A DNA stretch of 64,000 nt from JBKBIP01 sp046297495 (lineage in GTDB: Bacteria; Planctomycetota; Planctomycetia; Gemmatales; Gemmataceae): contig JBKBIP010000002.1 of the NCBI GenBank assembly GCA_046297495.1, positions 124,001 through 188,000 of the forward strand, given 5' to 3'. This document shows positions 43,774 through 53,433 of this stretch, in pieces. Positions within the stretch are counted from its first letter, which is position 1. Every line of letters begins with the position of its first letter. A model generated the notes under the pieces. That model made no database searches, was not told the DNA's origin, and saw only the letters and a list, made by a program, of their open reading frames with translations. Position numbers and translations under genes: made by a program.

Positions 43774-46095
43774 ATGGCCGGAATCTCATTCGCAGTGGTC
43801 GCGGTTGGCGGCGTGCTGGCCGTTTGGTTCTCGCTGGGAGTGGCGGCGGCGGCGGTCGTGGTCGTACTCTTAGCGTTCATGCGCTGGCCCGGCCTATTGT
43901 ACCGGCCGTTGTTATGGCTGATCACGCACACTATTTACCGGATGCGTGTCCTGGGCCGCGAGCATCTACCCGCGGAAGGACCGGCGTTGATTGTTTGTAA
44001 TCATGTCAGCTACATCGATTGGTTGATCCTGCTGGCCGCGCAACGGCGCTTCATTCGGTTTGTCATCTGGGCGCCCTATACGCAGATGTGGGGCATTCGT
44101 CACCTGCTCCGTTGGGCGGGGGCCATTCCGATTGATGGGGCGTCGGGGCCGCGGTCCATCCTCAAATCCCTGCGCGCCGCTAGTGACGCGCTCCAGGCTG
44201 GCGAGCTGGTCTGTATCTTCGCGGAAGGGGGATTGACGCGCACCGGCTTCATGCTGCCGTTCCATCGCGGGTTCGAGCAGATTCTCAAACATGCCCCAGC
44301 GCCGATCATTCCAGCGTGTCTCGATCAGGTTTGGGGAAGTATCTTTAGCTATTGGCGCGGCAAAGTGTTTTGGAAATGGCCGTTGCACATTCCCTATCCG
44401 GTCACCATCTCGTTCGGCGCGCCGATGGAGCCAACCGCGACGGCGGCGGATGTGCGGTTGGTGATTCAAAAGCTGTCGGCGGATTGTGCCGTGGCCCGCA
44501 CTCCCGAACGCCGGCCCGTGCATCGCCAGTTTGTGCGCATGGCCTGTCGGCATCCCTTCCGCCTGTGCATGGTCGATGTGCTCAAGAAATATCGCTACGC
44601 CGAAGCCTTGGCCGGCGCCATGATCGTGGCCCATAAGTTGAAAGCCAAGCTCGGCGACGACGAGATGGTGGGGGTTTGGCTGCCTCCCAGCGGCGGCGCG
44701 GCCCTGACCAACATCGCTTTGGCCTTCCTGCGCAAAACGTCCGTCAATCTCAACTACACTAGCTCCCCCGAAGGCATCGCGTCCGCCCTGCGGCAATGCG
44801 ACATTCGCTGGGTGCTGACCTCGCGCGCGTTCACCCAGCGCGTGCCGATTTCCTGTCCCGAGCAGCAGTTGATTTACTTGGAGGATTTTCGTGGCGAAGT
44901 GACCAAGACGGAACGGTTGTGGGCTTTCCTCAAGGTGGTGCTACTGCCGGGCTGGGTGTTGGAACGGCTGCTGGGGCTGCATCGGCACCAAATCGATGAT
45001 CTGGCCACCGTCATTTTCTCCAGCGGCAGCACCGGCGACCCCAAGGGAGTGATGCTGACGCACAACAACATCGCCGCCAACGCCGAATCGATGATTCAGG
45101 CCATCGACTTGTCCAACCACGACCGGCTGCTGGGCATTTTGCCGTTCTTCCATAGTTTCGGCTATACGGTGACGTTGTGGGCGCCGTTGCAAACGGGGGC
45201 ATCGTCGATCTATCATCCCGACCCGCGCCAGGCCAAGAAGATCGGCGAATTGATCCGCGAGTATCAATGTACCATCTTCTTGACCACCCCCACTTTCCTG
45301 CGTTTCTGTTTGCGGCAATGCGGCCCTGAGGACTTCTTGTCCCTGCGCTTGCTGGTCACTGGGGCCGAAAAGCTCTCCGTATCGCTGGCGGATGAATTCG
45401 AGCGCAAGTTCCAAATCCGGCCCTTGGAAGGCTACGGTTGCACCGAGTTGTCACCGGCGGCGGCCGCCAACGTCCCCGACCGCCCCTGGCGCGAGAGCAA
45501 GCAGATCGGCAACAAGCCGGGGACCATCGGCCAGCCCCTCCCCGGCATCGCCGCCAAGATCGTCGATGTCAACACCTACCAAACCCTGCCACCGGGAGAG
45601 GAAGGCTTGTTGCTCATGTACGGCGCCAATGTCATGAAAGGGTATCTCGGCAAACCAGAGTTGACCCAGCAAGTCATCCGCGATGGCTGGTACGTCACCG
45701 GCGACATGGGCATTATCGACGCGGATGGTTTCATCACCTTGACGGGCCGGCTGTCCCGCTTCGCCAAGATTGGCGGCGAGATGGTGCCGTTGGAGAAGAT
45801 CGAGGAAGAGATCAATCACATCGTCGGCCATAACGGCGACCTGACCTGCACCGTGACCGCCGTGCCCGACGATCGCCGCGGCGAACGGGTCATCATCTTG
45901 CACAAGGACTTAAACGGTCTCCATCCGCGTCAAGTCGTGCAAGAGCTAAGCCGCAAGGGACTGCCGAACCTGTGGATGCCGGATGAGCGAGATTTCCACG
46001 AAGTCCAGGAATTACCCGTCTTGGGCAGCGGCAAGCTCGACCTCAAGCGCATCCAGGAAATGGCCATGTCCATCACGCGCCGGGCGGCGTCGTGA
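43774..46095 (+). CDS. Fused acyltransferase / acyl-ACP (AMP-forming) synthetase, Aas-like
   Basis: The 773 residues combine two enzymes. An N-terminal membrane anchor (about 1-50) is followed by a PlsC-type acyltransferase with the HX4D site His77/Asp82 in 'NHVSYID' and the acceptor motif 'FAEGGLTRTG'. From about residue 250 to the end is an AMP-binding acyl-activating domain with 'IFSSGSTGDPKGVMLTHNN', 'GYGCTELSP' and 'DGWYVTGDMGIID'. This arrangement matches Aas, which re-acylates lysophospholipids after activating a fatty acid on ACP. The expected location is the inner membrane face. The start at 43774 lacks a strong ribosome-binding site but fits the anchor. Confidence 0.92.
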   Translation: MAGISFAVVAVGGVLAVWFSLGVAAAAVVVVLLAFMRWPGLLYRPLLWLITHTIYRMRVLGREHLPAEGPALIVCNHVSYIDWLILLAAQRRFIRFVIWAPYTQMWGIRHLLRWAGAIPIDGASGPRSILKSLRAASDALQAGELVCIFAEGGLTRTGFMLPFHRGFEQILKHAPAPIIPACLDQVWGSIFSYWRGKVFWKWPLHIPYPVTISFGAPMEPTATAADVRLVIQKLSADCAVARTPERRPVHRQFVRMACRHPFRLCMVDVLKKYRYAEALAGAMIVAHKLKAKLGDDEMVGVWLPPSGGAALTNIALAFLRKTSVNLNYTSSPEGIASALRQCDIRWVLTSRAFTQRVPISCPEQQLIYLEDFRGEVTKTERLWAFLKVVLLPGWVLERLLGLHRHQIDDLATVIFSSGSTGDPKGVMLTHNNIAANAESMIQAIDLSNHDRLLGILPFFHSFGYTVTLWAPLQTGASSIYHPDPRQAKKIGELIREYQCTIFLTTPTFLRFCLRQCGPEDFLSLRLLVTGAEKLSVSLADEFERKFQIRPLEGYGCTELSPAAAANVPDRPWRESKQIGNKPGTIGQPLPGIAAKIVDVNTYQTLPPGEEGLLLMYGANVMKGYLGKPELTQQVIRDGWYVTGDMGIIDADGFITLTGRLSRFAKIGGEMVPLEKIEEEINHIVGHNGDLTCTVTAVPDDRRGERVIILHKDLNGLHPRQVVQELSRKGLPNLWMPDERDFHEVQELPVLGSGKLDLKRIQEMAMSITRRAAS

Positions 46096-46122
46096 CATGG
46101 CGACTATTTGTTGACAATTTCC

Positions 46123-46860
46123 ATGCTTGATTGTCGCATCGTGCTGGTTCGGCCCCATATCGCGGCCAATCTGGGCGCGACGGCGCGCGTGATGCGCAAT
46201 TTCGGCTTGCGGCGGCTGGTGCTGGTCGCTCCCGAAGCCGACCCCGCCGACCGGGAAGCGCGGCGGCTAGCGACGCATGGCGAAGCGATTCTCGACGACT
46301 GCCAGACGGTTTCCGACCTGGGAGAGGCGGTGGCCGATTGCGTGGTGGTGGCGGCGACCTCCGCCCGCGTGGGCGGCCCCTATCGCCGGCAAGCTTTGGC
46401 TGTTCCCGAAGCCATCATGCCCTTGTTGGCGCAAGCGGGCGGCCCAACGGCGTTGGTCTTTGGCCCGGAAACCAACGGTTTGACCAACGCCGAGATCGCC
46501 CGTTGTCATCACCTGATCCACATTCCCACCGATTCGAACTATCCCGCCTTGAACTTGGCCCAAGCGGTGGCCATCTGCGTGTACGAGCTGCGCCGCGCCG
46601 GCTCGCTTGGCGCCGCGCCGCCGCATGATCCCCCGGCCCCCTTCGCGGCCCAGGAACGCATGTTCGAGCAGCTGCAAGCGGCCCTGGAGGCGATCCACTT
46701 CTTGTACGGCCCCGGCGGCGACACCTTAATGGCGGCTCTGCGTCATCTAATTGGCAGAGCACGTCCTACGGCGACAGAAGTGGACATCCTCTTCGGTCTG
46801 GCCCGGCAATTGCGCTGGGTGCGGGAACAGGGGGAGTGGCGCGGAAAGGAAACTCGGTAG
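46123..46860 (+). CDS. RNA methyltransferase of the TrmJ/SpoU family
   Basis: The 245-residue protein begins 'MLDCRIVLVRPHIAANLGATARVMRNFGL', typical of the TrmJ subgroup, and contains the SPOUT knot motifs 'ALVFGPETNGLTNAEI' and 'HIPTDSNYPALNLAQAVAICVYEL', which bind S-adenosylmethionine. TrmJ makes 2'-O-methyl at position 32 of certain tRNAs; other members act on rRNA. The C-terminal helical part would help dimerise or bind RNA. The ATG at 46123 is better placed than the TTG at 46108. It follows the acyltransferase fusion after 27 bases and may be in its operon. Confidence 0.9.
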   Translation: MLDCRIVLVRPHIAANLGATARVMRNFGLRRLVLVAPEADPADREARRLATHGEAILDDCQTVSDLGEAVADCVVVAATSARVGGPYRRQALAVPEAIMPLLAQAGGPTALVFGPETNGLTNAEIARCHHLIHIPTDSNYPALNLAQAVAICVYELRRAGSLGAAPPHDPPAPFAAQERMFEQLQAALEAIHFLYGPGGDTLMAALRHLIGRARPTATEVDILFGLARQLRWVREQGEWRGKETR

Positions 46861-47264
46861 GGTCGGGCAATCATCCCCTTTACTTTAGGGGATGCAGGGA
46901 TGCGCCGGTTCCGTACTTTCTGCGCTCGCCATCGTCATACTGTATTGTCAGCCTTGTTTCGCATCCGCTGCCATCGTGCTGTTGGAGTTCCGCCCTCCCC
47001 GTGATGGTATCGGGCTGGTGGCGTGGCTCCAGCGTGGAACGGTTTATCCGTGAATCATCGCCATGTAACGGTTTCGCCCAGTTGCTGTGCGGAAGTGAAT
47101 CAAAGATAATAAACATGAGGAGGCATGGTCGCGGCCATCGCCCCGAAAAGAACCAGCGCCTACGGGGAGACGCCGATTCGTCACCGATCTGTTCCGCTAG
47201 GCACGGCCTTTGCACTCTGCTTACTGGAGACTTTTTCAACTCCCCATCACAAAAGGAGTGAACC
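46861..47264. other. Intergenic region before the stress protein
   Basis: It contains the promoter at 47082-47110 and no supported gene. Confidence 0.5.
47082..47110 (+). promoter_or_regulatory. Probable promoter for the universal stress protein
   Basis: TTGCTG (47082-47087), a 17-base spacer and GATAAT (47105-47110). The leader would be about 150 bases. Confidence 0.45.
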
Positions 47265-48218
47265 ATGTACCGTTCGATCCTTGTTCCTCTCGATGGCTCA
47301 GCATTTGGCGAACAGGCGTTGCCGCTGGCCCTGAGCATCGCGCGGCGTTCTGGTGCCGAATTGCAACTGGTGCATGTCAATCCCCCTCTGGCGGCGATCT
47401 TCACCGAAACACCTCTGTATGTCGATCGGGAGCTGGAAAGGGAGATTCAAGCTCGGCACGAGGCCCACGTGACGGAGTATCTGCAAGGAGTCTCTAAAAC
47501 CATCACGGACGTGGCGAAAATCCCCGTTCGTTTGGTGGTGATGCAAGGAGAGATCGCGGCGTCGCTGATCAAACAGGCGACCGACGGTGGCGCCGATCTG
47601 GTGGTGATGACCACGCACGCGCGCGGGCCGATGGGCCGATTTTGGCTCGGCAGTGTCACGGATGAGTTGGAACGGAAGCTGTCCGTCCCCTTGTTGCTGA
47701 CGCAGCCCCACGACGCCAAACTTGATTTGAGCAAAGACATAGTCTTCCGCCATATTTTGGTGCCGCTCGACGGCTCGGAATTGTCCGAGCAAATCATCGA
47801 ACCAGCCCTGGCGCTGGGAGAGCTGATGACGAGCGAATTCACGCTGTTGCGCGTGGTGAAGCCAGTCTTTCCCCCCAGTTACCCCATGGAAGGAAGCAGC
47901 TTCGGTCAGGTGGCGCAAGCGATTGTCGATCAAGTGCAGGTGGCGCAGGAAAAAATGGTCGCGGACGCCCGCGCCTACCTGGAGAAAGTGGGCGAGCGTT
48001 TTCGGGCCAAGTCGCTGAAAGTGCAAACCCATGTCATCGTCGAGCCGAAGCCGGCCTTGGGAATTCTCGACGCCCTGGAATCCCCGGCCATCGACTGCGT
48101 GGCCCTGGCGACGCATGGCCGTAGCGGTCTGGCCCGACTGTTCCGCGGCAGCGTGGCCGACAAAGTGATCCGCGGCGCCACGGTGCCCGTGTTCGTGCTG
48201 CGTCCCGAGGAGAAATGA
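47265..48218 (+). CDS. Tandem universal stress protein
   Basis: Two UspA domains lie in one 317-residue chain: residues ~1-145 ('MYRSILVPLDGSAFGEQALPLAL') and ~155-315 ('FRHILVPLDGSELSEQIIEPAL'). Both keep the ATP-binding glycine motif near their end ('THARGPMGRFWLGSVTDEL' and 'THGRSGLARLFRGSVADKV', of the G2xG9xG[S/T] type). Tandem forms act as cytoplasmic nucleotide-binding stress factors. AAAGGAGTGA upstream gives a strong ribosome-binding site, suggesting high expression. It is monocistronic, ending at the palindrome at 48236. Confidence 0.95.
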   Translation: MYRSILVPLDGSAFGEQALPLALSIARRSGAELQLVHVNPPLAAIFTETPLYVDRELEREIQARHEAHVTEYLQGVSKTITDVAKIPVRLVVMQGEIAASLIKQATDGGADLVVMTTHARGPMGRFWLGSVTDELERKLSVPLLLTQPHDAKLDLSKDIVFRHILVPLDGSELSEQIIEPALALGELMTSEFTLLRVVKPVFPPSYPMEGSSFGQVAQAIVDQVQVAQEKMVADARAYLEKVGERFRAKSLKVQTHVIVEPKPALGILDALESPAIDCVALATHGRSGLARLFRGSVADKVIRGATVPVFVLRPEEK

Positions 48219-48235
48219 GCGGACAGTAAACGGAA

Positions 48236-48266
48236 CTCGTTCCCACGTTCTCCGCGTGGGAGCGAG
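48236..48266. terminator. 12-bp palindrome between convergent genes
   Basis: CTCGTTCCCACG pairs with CGTGGGAGCGAG (one T-G pair) around a 7-base loop. It sits between the stress protein (+) and acyl-CoA dehydrogenase (-), and could end transcripts from both sides. The core resembles a common dispersed palindrome of bacteria (TTCCCACGC..GCGTGGGAA, as I remember it). Confidence 0.6.
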
Positions 48267-48272
48267 GGTATT

Positions 48273-50039
48273 CTAAAACTTCTCCAACGCCGCGTTGGCT
48301 GTGGTTGTTGTCGCGTCGTCATCGTTGTCCTGCAGGGCGGCTAGGTTGTGGCGGATGCGGCGATTGGCCAGCTTGAGGAAATAACGGCCCGCTTCGACGT
48401 CGGAGCGTGAATCCGCGCCGTTGCTGTGTGACAGCAAATCATCCAAGCGGCTCAAGGTGCAGCTCGAAGCGTACAGATCGCAAGCGGCGTCGGCGATGCG
48501 TTCCTGAACGTATTGCCGTTCCAACACGCTTTCGCGGTAGCGGCGCAGCACCGTTTGCACCGCTAAACCGAAGTCGCGCACGCGCTTGCCCAAGTCGTGG
48601 GCCTCTTTCCGCAGACTCACGCTGGCCACTGGCACATCGGGGACATGGAGCCGCTGTCCCAGCTGTTCACGCAGGAAACGCCACAGTTTGTCCCGTTCGC
48701 GGATGGGGTGGTAAAACGCATCGAGCACTCCTTTCAAGTCCTCGCCGACGCCGCGCATCCCGACCAGAGCAATGAAGGCGCGCAGTACGTCATTGGCCCC
48801 TTCACCGATCATGTTGATGCGTGCGTCGCGCATCATGCGTTCATACGGCTCATCGAGAAAATAGGCTTGGCCGCCATATATCTGGATGGTGTCATTGACG
48901 ATCTGCCACAAGGCGTCGGTGGACCACACCTTGAGCATGGCCGTTTCCAGCATGTAATCCTCGGAGCCACGGTCGATGAAGGCGGCGCATTGGCTGGTGG
49001 TGGCTTCCATCGCGAAGGCATTGGCGGCCATGAAGGCAATTTTCTTTTTCACCAGCTCAAACTCACTCAACGTCTGTTTGAACTGGACGCGCTGCTTGGC
49101 GTGCCGGACGGCGGCTTTGAGACAAGTCTTGGCCGCGCCGGTGCAACTGGCACCGAAGGTCGTCCGGCCAAAGTCCAGCACCGTCAAGGCCACCCGCAAC
49201 CCCTTGCCGACCTGGCCCAGCACATTCTCCGCCGGCACTGGCATGTCATGAAACGCCAGCTTGGCCGTGGCGGTGCCGCGAATGCCGACCTTGGGCATCC
49301 GGGCTTCCACCACCTCGAAGCCGGGCATATCTGGTGTCACCAGAAAGGCAGTCACCTTGGTTTCGGTGCTACCGGGAACGGGAGTGCGAGCCATGACGGT
49401 CAGCACATGCGCGATGGCGCCGTTGGTGATGTAGCGCTTTTGGCCGTTGAGGATATAGGTTTTGCCGTCTGGCGTGGGAATGGCGGTCGTCTGGACGTTG
49501 GCGGCGTCGGAACCCGCTTCCGGCTCAGTCAGGGCGAAGGCGGCCAGCTTCTCGCCAGTGACCAACGGCTGCAACCACTGCCGTTTCTGCTCATCCGTGC
49601 CGAACAACAGCAGGGCGCGGATGCCGATGCTGTGATGAGCGTTCACGAAAACGGCGGTCGAGGAACAATGCCCGCCGATCACTTCCATGATTTTGCAGTA
49701 GCCGAGTTGCGAAAAGCCCTTACCGCCGTACTCGCGTGGGGCTGTCATGCCCAGGACTCCCAAGTTTCCTAGCCCGGCGATCACTTCCGGCGGGATGTCG
49801 GCGTTACGATCGATGGCGTCGGCGTCGATGTGCTCCTCGGCGTAGCGGCGCACATCTGCGACTGCTTGTTCCACGATGGGGCGTTCCTCGGCGGACAAAC
49901 GCGGATAGGGAAACAGCAACGACGATTGAAAATGGCCAAAGAACAACGCCTTGGCGAAACCGAGCGCTGGCGGTCCCGAAAACAACAGCTCCTCGGCTTG
50001 CTTTTGTTGTCGTGCGATTTCTTCCTTAGTCAGTGCCAT
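48273..50039 (-). CDS. Acyl-CoA dehydrogenase, long (VLCAD-like) type
   Basis: The 588-residue flavoprotein has 'FALTEPEAGSDAANVQT' (FAD/substrate loop), 'KRYITNGAIAHVLTV', 'PKVGIRGTATAKLAFHDMPVP', and 'YGGQAYFLDEPYERMMRDARINMIGEGANDVLRAFI', the usual end of the catalytic domain. About 170 further helical residues follow, as in very-long-chain and ACAD9-type enzymes. It would take two electrons from acyl-CoA to an electron-transfer flavoprotein. The start at 50039 has GGAG upstream. The TPR gene precedes it by 89 bases on the same strand. The class is clear; the chain length used is inferred. Confidence 0.93.
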   Translation of the reverse strand: MALTKEEIARQQKQAEELLFSGPPALGFAKALFFGHFQSSLLFPYPRLSAEERPIVEQAVADVRRYAEEHIDADAIDRNADIPPEVIAGLGNLGVLGMTAPREYGGKGFSQLGYCKIMEVIGGHCSSTAVFVNAHHSIGIRALLLFGTDEQKRQWLQPLVTGEKLAAFALTEPEAGSDAANVQTTAIPTPDGKTYILNGQKRYITNGAIAHVLTVMARTPVPGSTETKVTAFLVTPDMPGFEVVEARMPKVGIRGTATAKLAFHDMPVPAENVLGQVGKGLRVALTVLDFGRTTFGASCTGAAKTCLKAAVRHAKQRVQFKQTLSEFELVKKKIAFMAANAFAMEATTSQCAAFIDRGSEDYMLETAMLKVWSTDALWQIVNDTIQIYGGQAYFLDEPYERMMRDARINMIGEGANDVLRAFIALVGMRGVGEDLKGVLDAFYHPIRERDKLWRFLREQLGQRLHVPDVPVASVSLRKEAHDLGKRVRDFGLAVQTVLRRYRESVLERQYVQERIADAACDLYASSCTLSRLDDLLSHSNGADSRSDVEAGRYFLKLANRRIRHNLAALQDNDDDATTTTANAALEKF

Positions 50040-50128
50040 GACAGGAATCTCCTATCTCGATGAGCGCGGAGCGAGGAAACGAGGGAAAAACCTCATCTTC
50101 CTTCATCGAACTTTTCCGCCGCTGAGGT

Positions 50129-51442
50129 TTAATCCGCTTCGGACACCTTGGCGTTTTTGACGGTGTACAAGAAATCTTCGGGATCGGTGGAGTTTAAGGT
50201 CAACTGCCCCACCACCTTCATGAGCTGGCGGGTCAGGGTAGTCGTCTGCCCCCGTTCCAATTCGACAAAGACGATGCCCGTGAGATCGGGCACTTCGCAG
50301 TACCAACAGCCGACGGGATATTCGATGAGCATGAACGCGTGAATTTCCAAATCGTCACTGAGCGGTTGCAGGAAACCGCTCAGGGCCACCTGCTTGCCAT
50401 CTAGTTCCTTCAAATAGGGGGTGAAGCTGGGACGATATTTTCGGTCCAGCGCGGTATCGGCCAGCACTGACCAAGGTAAGGAATTGACGCCGTCGGCCCG
50501 AATGGGGGGCAGCTCGCTGGCATCCAGCCGATTCACCAACGGCCGTTTGGAGCGAGGCTTGAACAGGCCGGCATGGGTTTCGTGCATGGCTTGCACGTCA
50601 GCGCCGGCTTGGGCCAGGGCGTCGGCGGCGCTACGGGTGACCAGGCGATGTTGGCGCAAGGCCGGCGCATTCATGCCGAACTCGGTGACGCAGCCATCCA
50701 TCATGGCCGCCGCCGTCCGCACATCGCCATGCGCGTTGGCCAATTCCCCCAGCTGCCACAACAGCCGCCCGTCCGCCGGCAGCCACAGGGCCAGCTGTTG
50801 GACGATGGCGATGGCATTAGCGGGAAGTTTCTGGCGTTCCGCGTCACGAATGCTCCCTGCCTCATACTTGTCATCCTTGCTGGTGTAGGTGACGCCGAAC
50901 AGATCGTCCAAATCTTGACTATCGGATGCCTTTTTCAGACGCTGCTGGACCAGCTTGAGATGATACTCCTCGTAGGGCTTGTGCTTGTCCGGGGCCAGCC
51001 GTACCGCTTCATCGAGACAGACTCGGGCTTGGTTCAAGTCCCCTTGCAGCTGCCAAGCGGTCCCCAGGTTGGCCACGATGCGGAAGTGGCTCGGAAAATC
51101 ACGCTGGGCTTGGCGCAGGACTTCGATGGCGTTTTCCAGGTTGCCGAGCCGGACGTGCAAGGCCCCCAGGTCCGCCGCTTCGTCCGCCGTCAGCGCCCGC
51201 GTCTTGCTCAGCTTCTCCAGCTTGGCCGCCTCTTCCTCATAGCGCACCCGCAAGGGGGACGCGGGATTTCCCACCACGGGCTTGATCCCGGCACTGCGCA
51301 ACATCCGCTGATCGAGCAAGAACCCCCGCCACTGTGACGGCAGCTCCGCCATCTCCTCGCCGGTATAATACAACCCCGCCCACGCCGGAGAGAGGAACAG
51401 TAAGGTCAGGAAGCCAATGAGAATCAAACACGAAATCCGCAT
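50129..51442 (-). CDS. Exported TPR protein with DUF3299-like C-terminus
   Basis: The 437-residue protein starts with a signal peptide ('MRISCLILIGFLTLLFLSPAWA'). TPR-type helix pairs occur near residues 95-170 ('LGALHVRLGNLENAIEVLRQAQRDFPSHFRIVANLGTAW'). The last ~100 residues ('LDGKQVALSGFLQPL...MLIEYPVGCWYCEVPDLTGIVFVEL') resemble DUF3299-type exported domains. The CWYC pair could bind metal, but this is a guess. GAGGAG precedes the ATG at 51442. It lies between the sulfatase and the acyl-CoA dehydrogenase, all on the minus strand. No function is known. Confidence 0.8.
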   Translation of the reverse strand: MRISCLILIGFLTLLFLSPAWAGLYYTGEEMAELPSQWRGFLLDQRMLRSAGIKPVVGNPASPLRVRYEEEAAKLEKLSKTRALTADEAADLGALHVRLGNLENAIEVLRQAQRDFPSHFRIVANLGTAWQLQGDLNQARVCLDEAVRLAPDKHKPYEEYHLKLVQQRLKKASDSQDLDDLFGVTYTSKDDKYEAGSIRDAERQKLPANAIAIVQQLALWLPADGRLLWQLGELANAHGDVRTAAAMMDGCVTEFGMNAPALRQHRLVTRSAADALAQAGADVQAMHETHAGLFKPRSKRPLVNRLDASELPPIRADGVNSLPWSVLADTALDRKYRPSFTPYLKELDGKQVALSGFLQPLSDDLEIHAFMLIEYPVGCWYCEVPDLTGIVFVELERGQTTTLTRQLMKVVGQLTLNSTDPEDFLYTVKNAKVSEAD

Positions 51443-51581
51443 GGTGCATGCTCCTCGCCGGAATGCCGTGAAGTCCAGGTGCAGTGTACCACGGCGGGTG
51501 GGAGAGGGTAATCGAATTTGGGTGGCGCCGCCTGAGAATGGCAAGGTTATGCCACCCAATTTCGAGAAGACCAAAACGGTT

Positions 51582-53042
51582 CTATTCCCCGTCTTGCGGT
51601 CCACCGCCGAATTGCTTCCAGTACAGCTCCTTGAACGGGTTGACCTTGGGGCCGACGGCGTCTTCGTTGACGAACTGTGGCTGGACGGAAGCCCACCATT
51701 GGTCGTAGGCGGTTTCCAGCTTTTGGATCACGTCGGGATGTTGACCGGCCACGTCGTTGTTTTGGCCGGGGTCGGCTTTAAGGTCGAACAATTGCCATTG
51801 TTTGACACCCTTGGGGGAATCGCAGACCATGTGCCAGCGCGGCGAACGGACGCCACAGCGGGCGTACTTGTAGTTGGCCGGTGGCTCCCCTTTGGGCCAG
51901 CGGCCGACGTGCGTGAACCAGAGGCGCTCCGGCCAATCCGCTTGGGGGTCTTGCAGGAGCGGCGTCAAACTGCGGCCCTCGGCTTGAGCGTCGGCCTTTT
52001 CGTTCAACTTGGCCCCGGCGATCTCGGCCAGCGTGCGGAAGATGTCGATGTGTCCCGTCAAAGGCATGACATCGGCGGGCTTCAAGGTGCCTGGCCAGCG
52101 CCAGAACGACGCCGCTCGGATGCCTCCCATCCACGGCGACCCTTTGGCCCCGCGCAGGCCGGCGTTGAAGAGGGGTACCCCTTGCGTGCCGCCGTTGTCC
52201 GTGACGAAGATGATCAGGGTCTCGCGCTCAAGGTCCCATTCCTTGAGCTTGTCCAACAATATCCCCAGGTTGTCATCAATGTTGGCGATCATGCCGAAGA
52301 ACTTGGCGACATTGGGGGGCACCTTGCCGGCGTAGCGTTTTTCGTCCTCCTCGCGCACTTGCAACGGCGTGTGCGGCGTATTGGTGGAGATGTAGGCAAA
52401 GAAGGGTTGTTTCCCCTTCCTGCCGTCGATCCATTGGATGGCTTGGCCAAAGAAGACATCGGTGCAATAGCCGTTGGTTTTGACGAACTTGCCATTGTGC
52501 AGGATGGCGGGGTTGAAATAGGTGTTGCCAGGGGCGTCGCCGCAACTGCCGGGATAGGTCTGGCCGATGCCGCCGGCGCCGTGGATGAACATTTCGTCGA
52601 AGCCCCGTTTGCTGGGCCAATAGTCCGGCTCGTCCCCCAAATGCCACTTACCGAAGATGCCCGTGGCGTAGCCCGCTGATTTTAGGACTTGGGCAAGAGT
52701 GATCGCTTCGGGCGTAAGCCGTTCCCGCTCCAAGATGGTGTGCGTGACCCCGTTGCGGAACTCGTGCCGCCCCGTCATGATGGCCGAGCGCGTCGGGGCA
52801 CAGGTGGGGCTGACCAGGAAATCGGTGAAACGCACTCCCTCCGTGTGCAGCCGATCCATGTGCGGCGTCTTTAAGATCGGGTTGCCATGACAGGAGAAAT
52901 CACCGTAACCCTGATCGTCGGTGATGATGAAAATGATATTGGGCCGCTTCCCGGCAATCTCGGCCGCTGGCGTCGAGGCCGGGACCGCGAGGGCCAGCAG
53001 AGCCAAAGAGAGGAAACAACGCAGGAACAAGGTCAATCGCAT
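51582..53042 (-). CDS. Secreted arylsulfatase (formylglycine-dependent)
   Basis: The 486 residues begin with a signal peptide. Metal-binding Asp42-Asp43 in 'IITDDQGYGD' and the activation motif C-A-P-T-R with Cys81 (converted to formylglycine by an FGE) identify a type I sulfatase. Also seen are 'TGRHEFRNGVTHTI', 'FGKWHLGDEPDYWPSKRGFDE' and 'TDNGGTQGVP', which carry further active-site residues. It would hydrolyse sulfate esters of polysaccharides in the periplasm; planctomycetes often have many. The ATG at 53042 was chosen because the signal follows it directly. The anaerobic Ser-type motif is absent. Confidence 0.95.
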   Translation of the reverse strand: MRLTLFLRCFLSLALLALAVPASTPAAEIAGKRPNIIFIITDDQGYGDFSCHGNPILKTPHMDRLHTEGVRFTDFLVSPTCAPTRSAIMTGRHEFRNGVTHTILERERLTPEAITLAQVLKSAGYATGIFGKWHLGDEPDYWPSKRGFDEMFIHGAGGIGQTYPGSCGDAPGNTYFNPAILHNGKFVKTNGYCTDVFFGQAIQWIDGRKGKQPFFAYISTNTPHTPLQVREEDEKRYAGKVPPNVAKFFGMIANIDDNLGILLDKLKEWDLERETLIIFVTDNGGTQGVPLFNAGLRGAKGSPWMGGIRAASFWRWPGTLKPADVMPLTGHIDIFRTLAEIAGAKLNEKADAQAEGRSLTPLLQDPQADWPERLWFTHVGRWPKGEPPANYKYARCGVRSPRWHMVCDSPKGVKQWQLFDLKADPGQNNDVAGQHPDVIQKLETAYDQWWASVQPQFVNEDAVGPKVNPFKELYWKQFGGGPQDGE

Positions 53043-53188
53043 GGCAGCTCTCCACGTGGGATGGTTGATGAAACTTCGTGGAAGGGGCACGAATCCCCAT
53101 ACTGCCGATCATACCTCGTCACCGACGCGGATGGTAGCGTGTTTCGCGGCTGTCATCGTGATGATTCAGTTAAAACCGTGTCTCCCTT

Positions 53189-53218
53189 TTGGCGCGGGAC
53201 GTGGTTTTCTGGTATAAT
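53189..53218 (+). promoter_or_regulatory. Promoter for ppk
   Basis: TTGGCG (53189-53194), an 18-base spacer and TATAAT (53213-53218). Transcription would start near 53225. Confidence 0.5.
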
Positions 53219-53433
53219 AAGGTTTTTAAACTACCCATAGCCGTGAGATCACTTCCTGGCGGGGCGGTGAGGGACTGCCGATTTTCCCCCAGAAATACCA
53301 AGGACGTCTTTTCAGGAGAACCACGAAACGTATGCGCCGCGCCAAACATCGAAAGCCGACCCGCAACGCCAATTCCTCGCATCCACCCAAAGAGGCCAAC
53401 GGCGTCGCCAAGCGGCGCGAAGGAGTTACCGCC

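Noticed and set aside
48597..49772. 391-codon open frame opposite the acyl-CoA dehydrogenase
   Set aside because: It is antisense to an excellent family match; high GC causes such shadow frames. No ribosome-binding site or family motif.
51417..52679. 420-codon open frame opposite the sulfatase
   Set aside because: Shadow of the sulfatase and TPR genes; composition is not protein-like.
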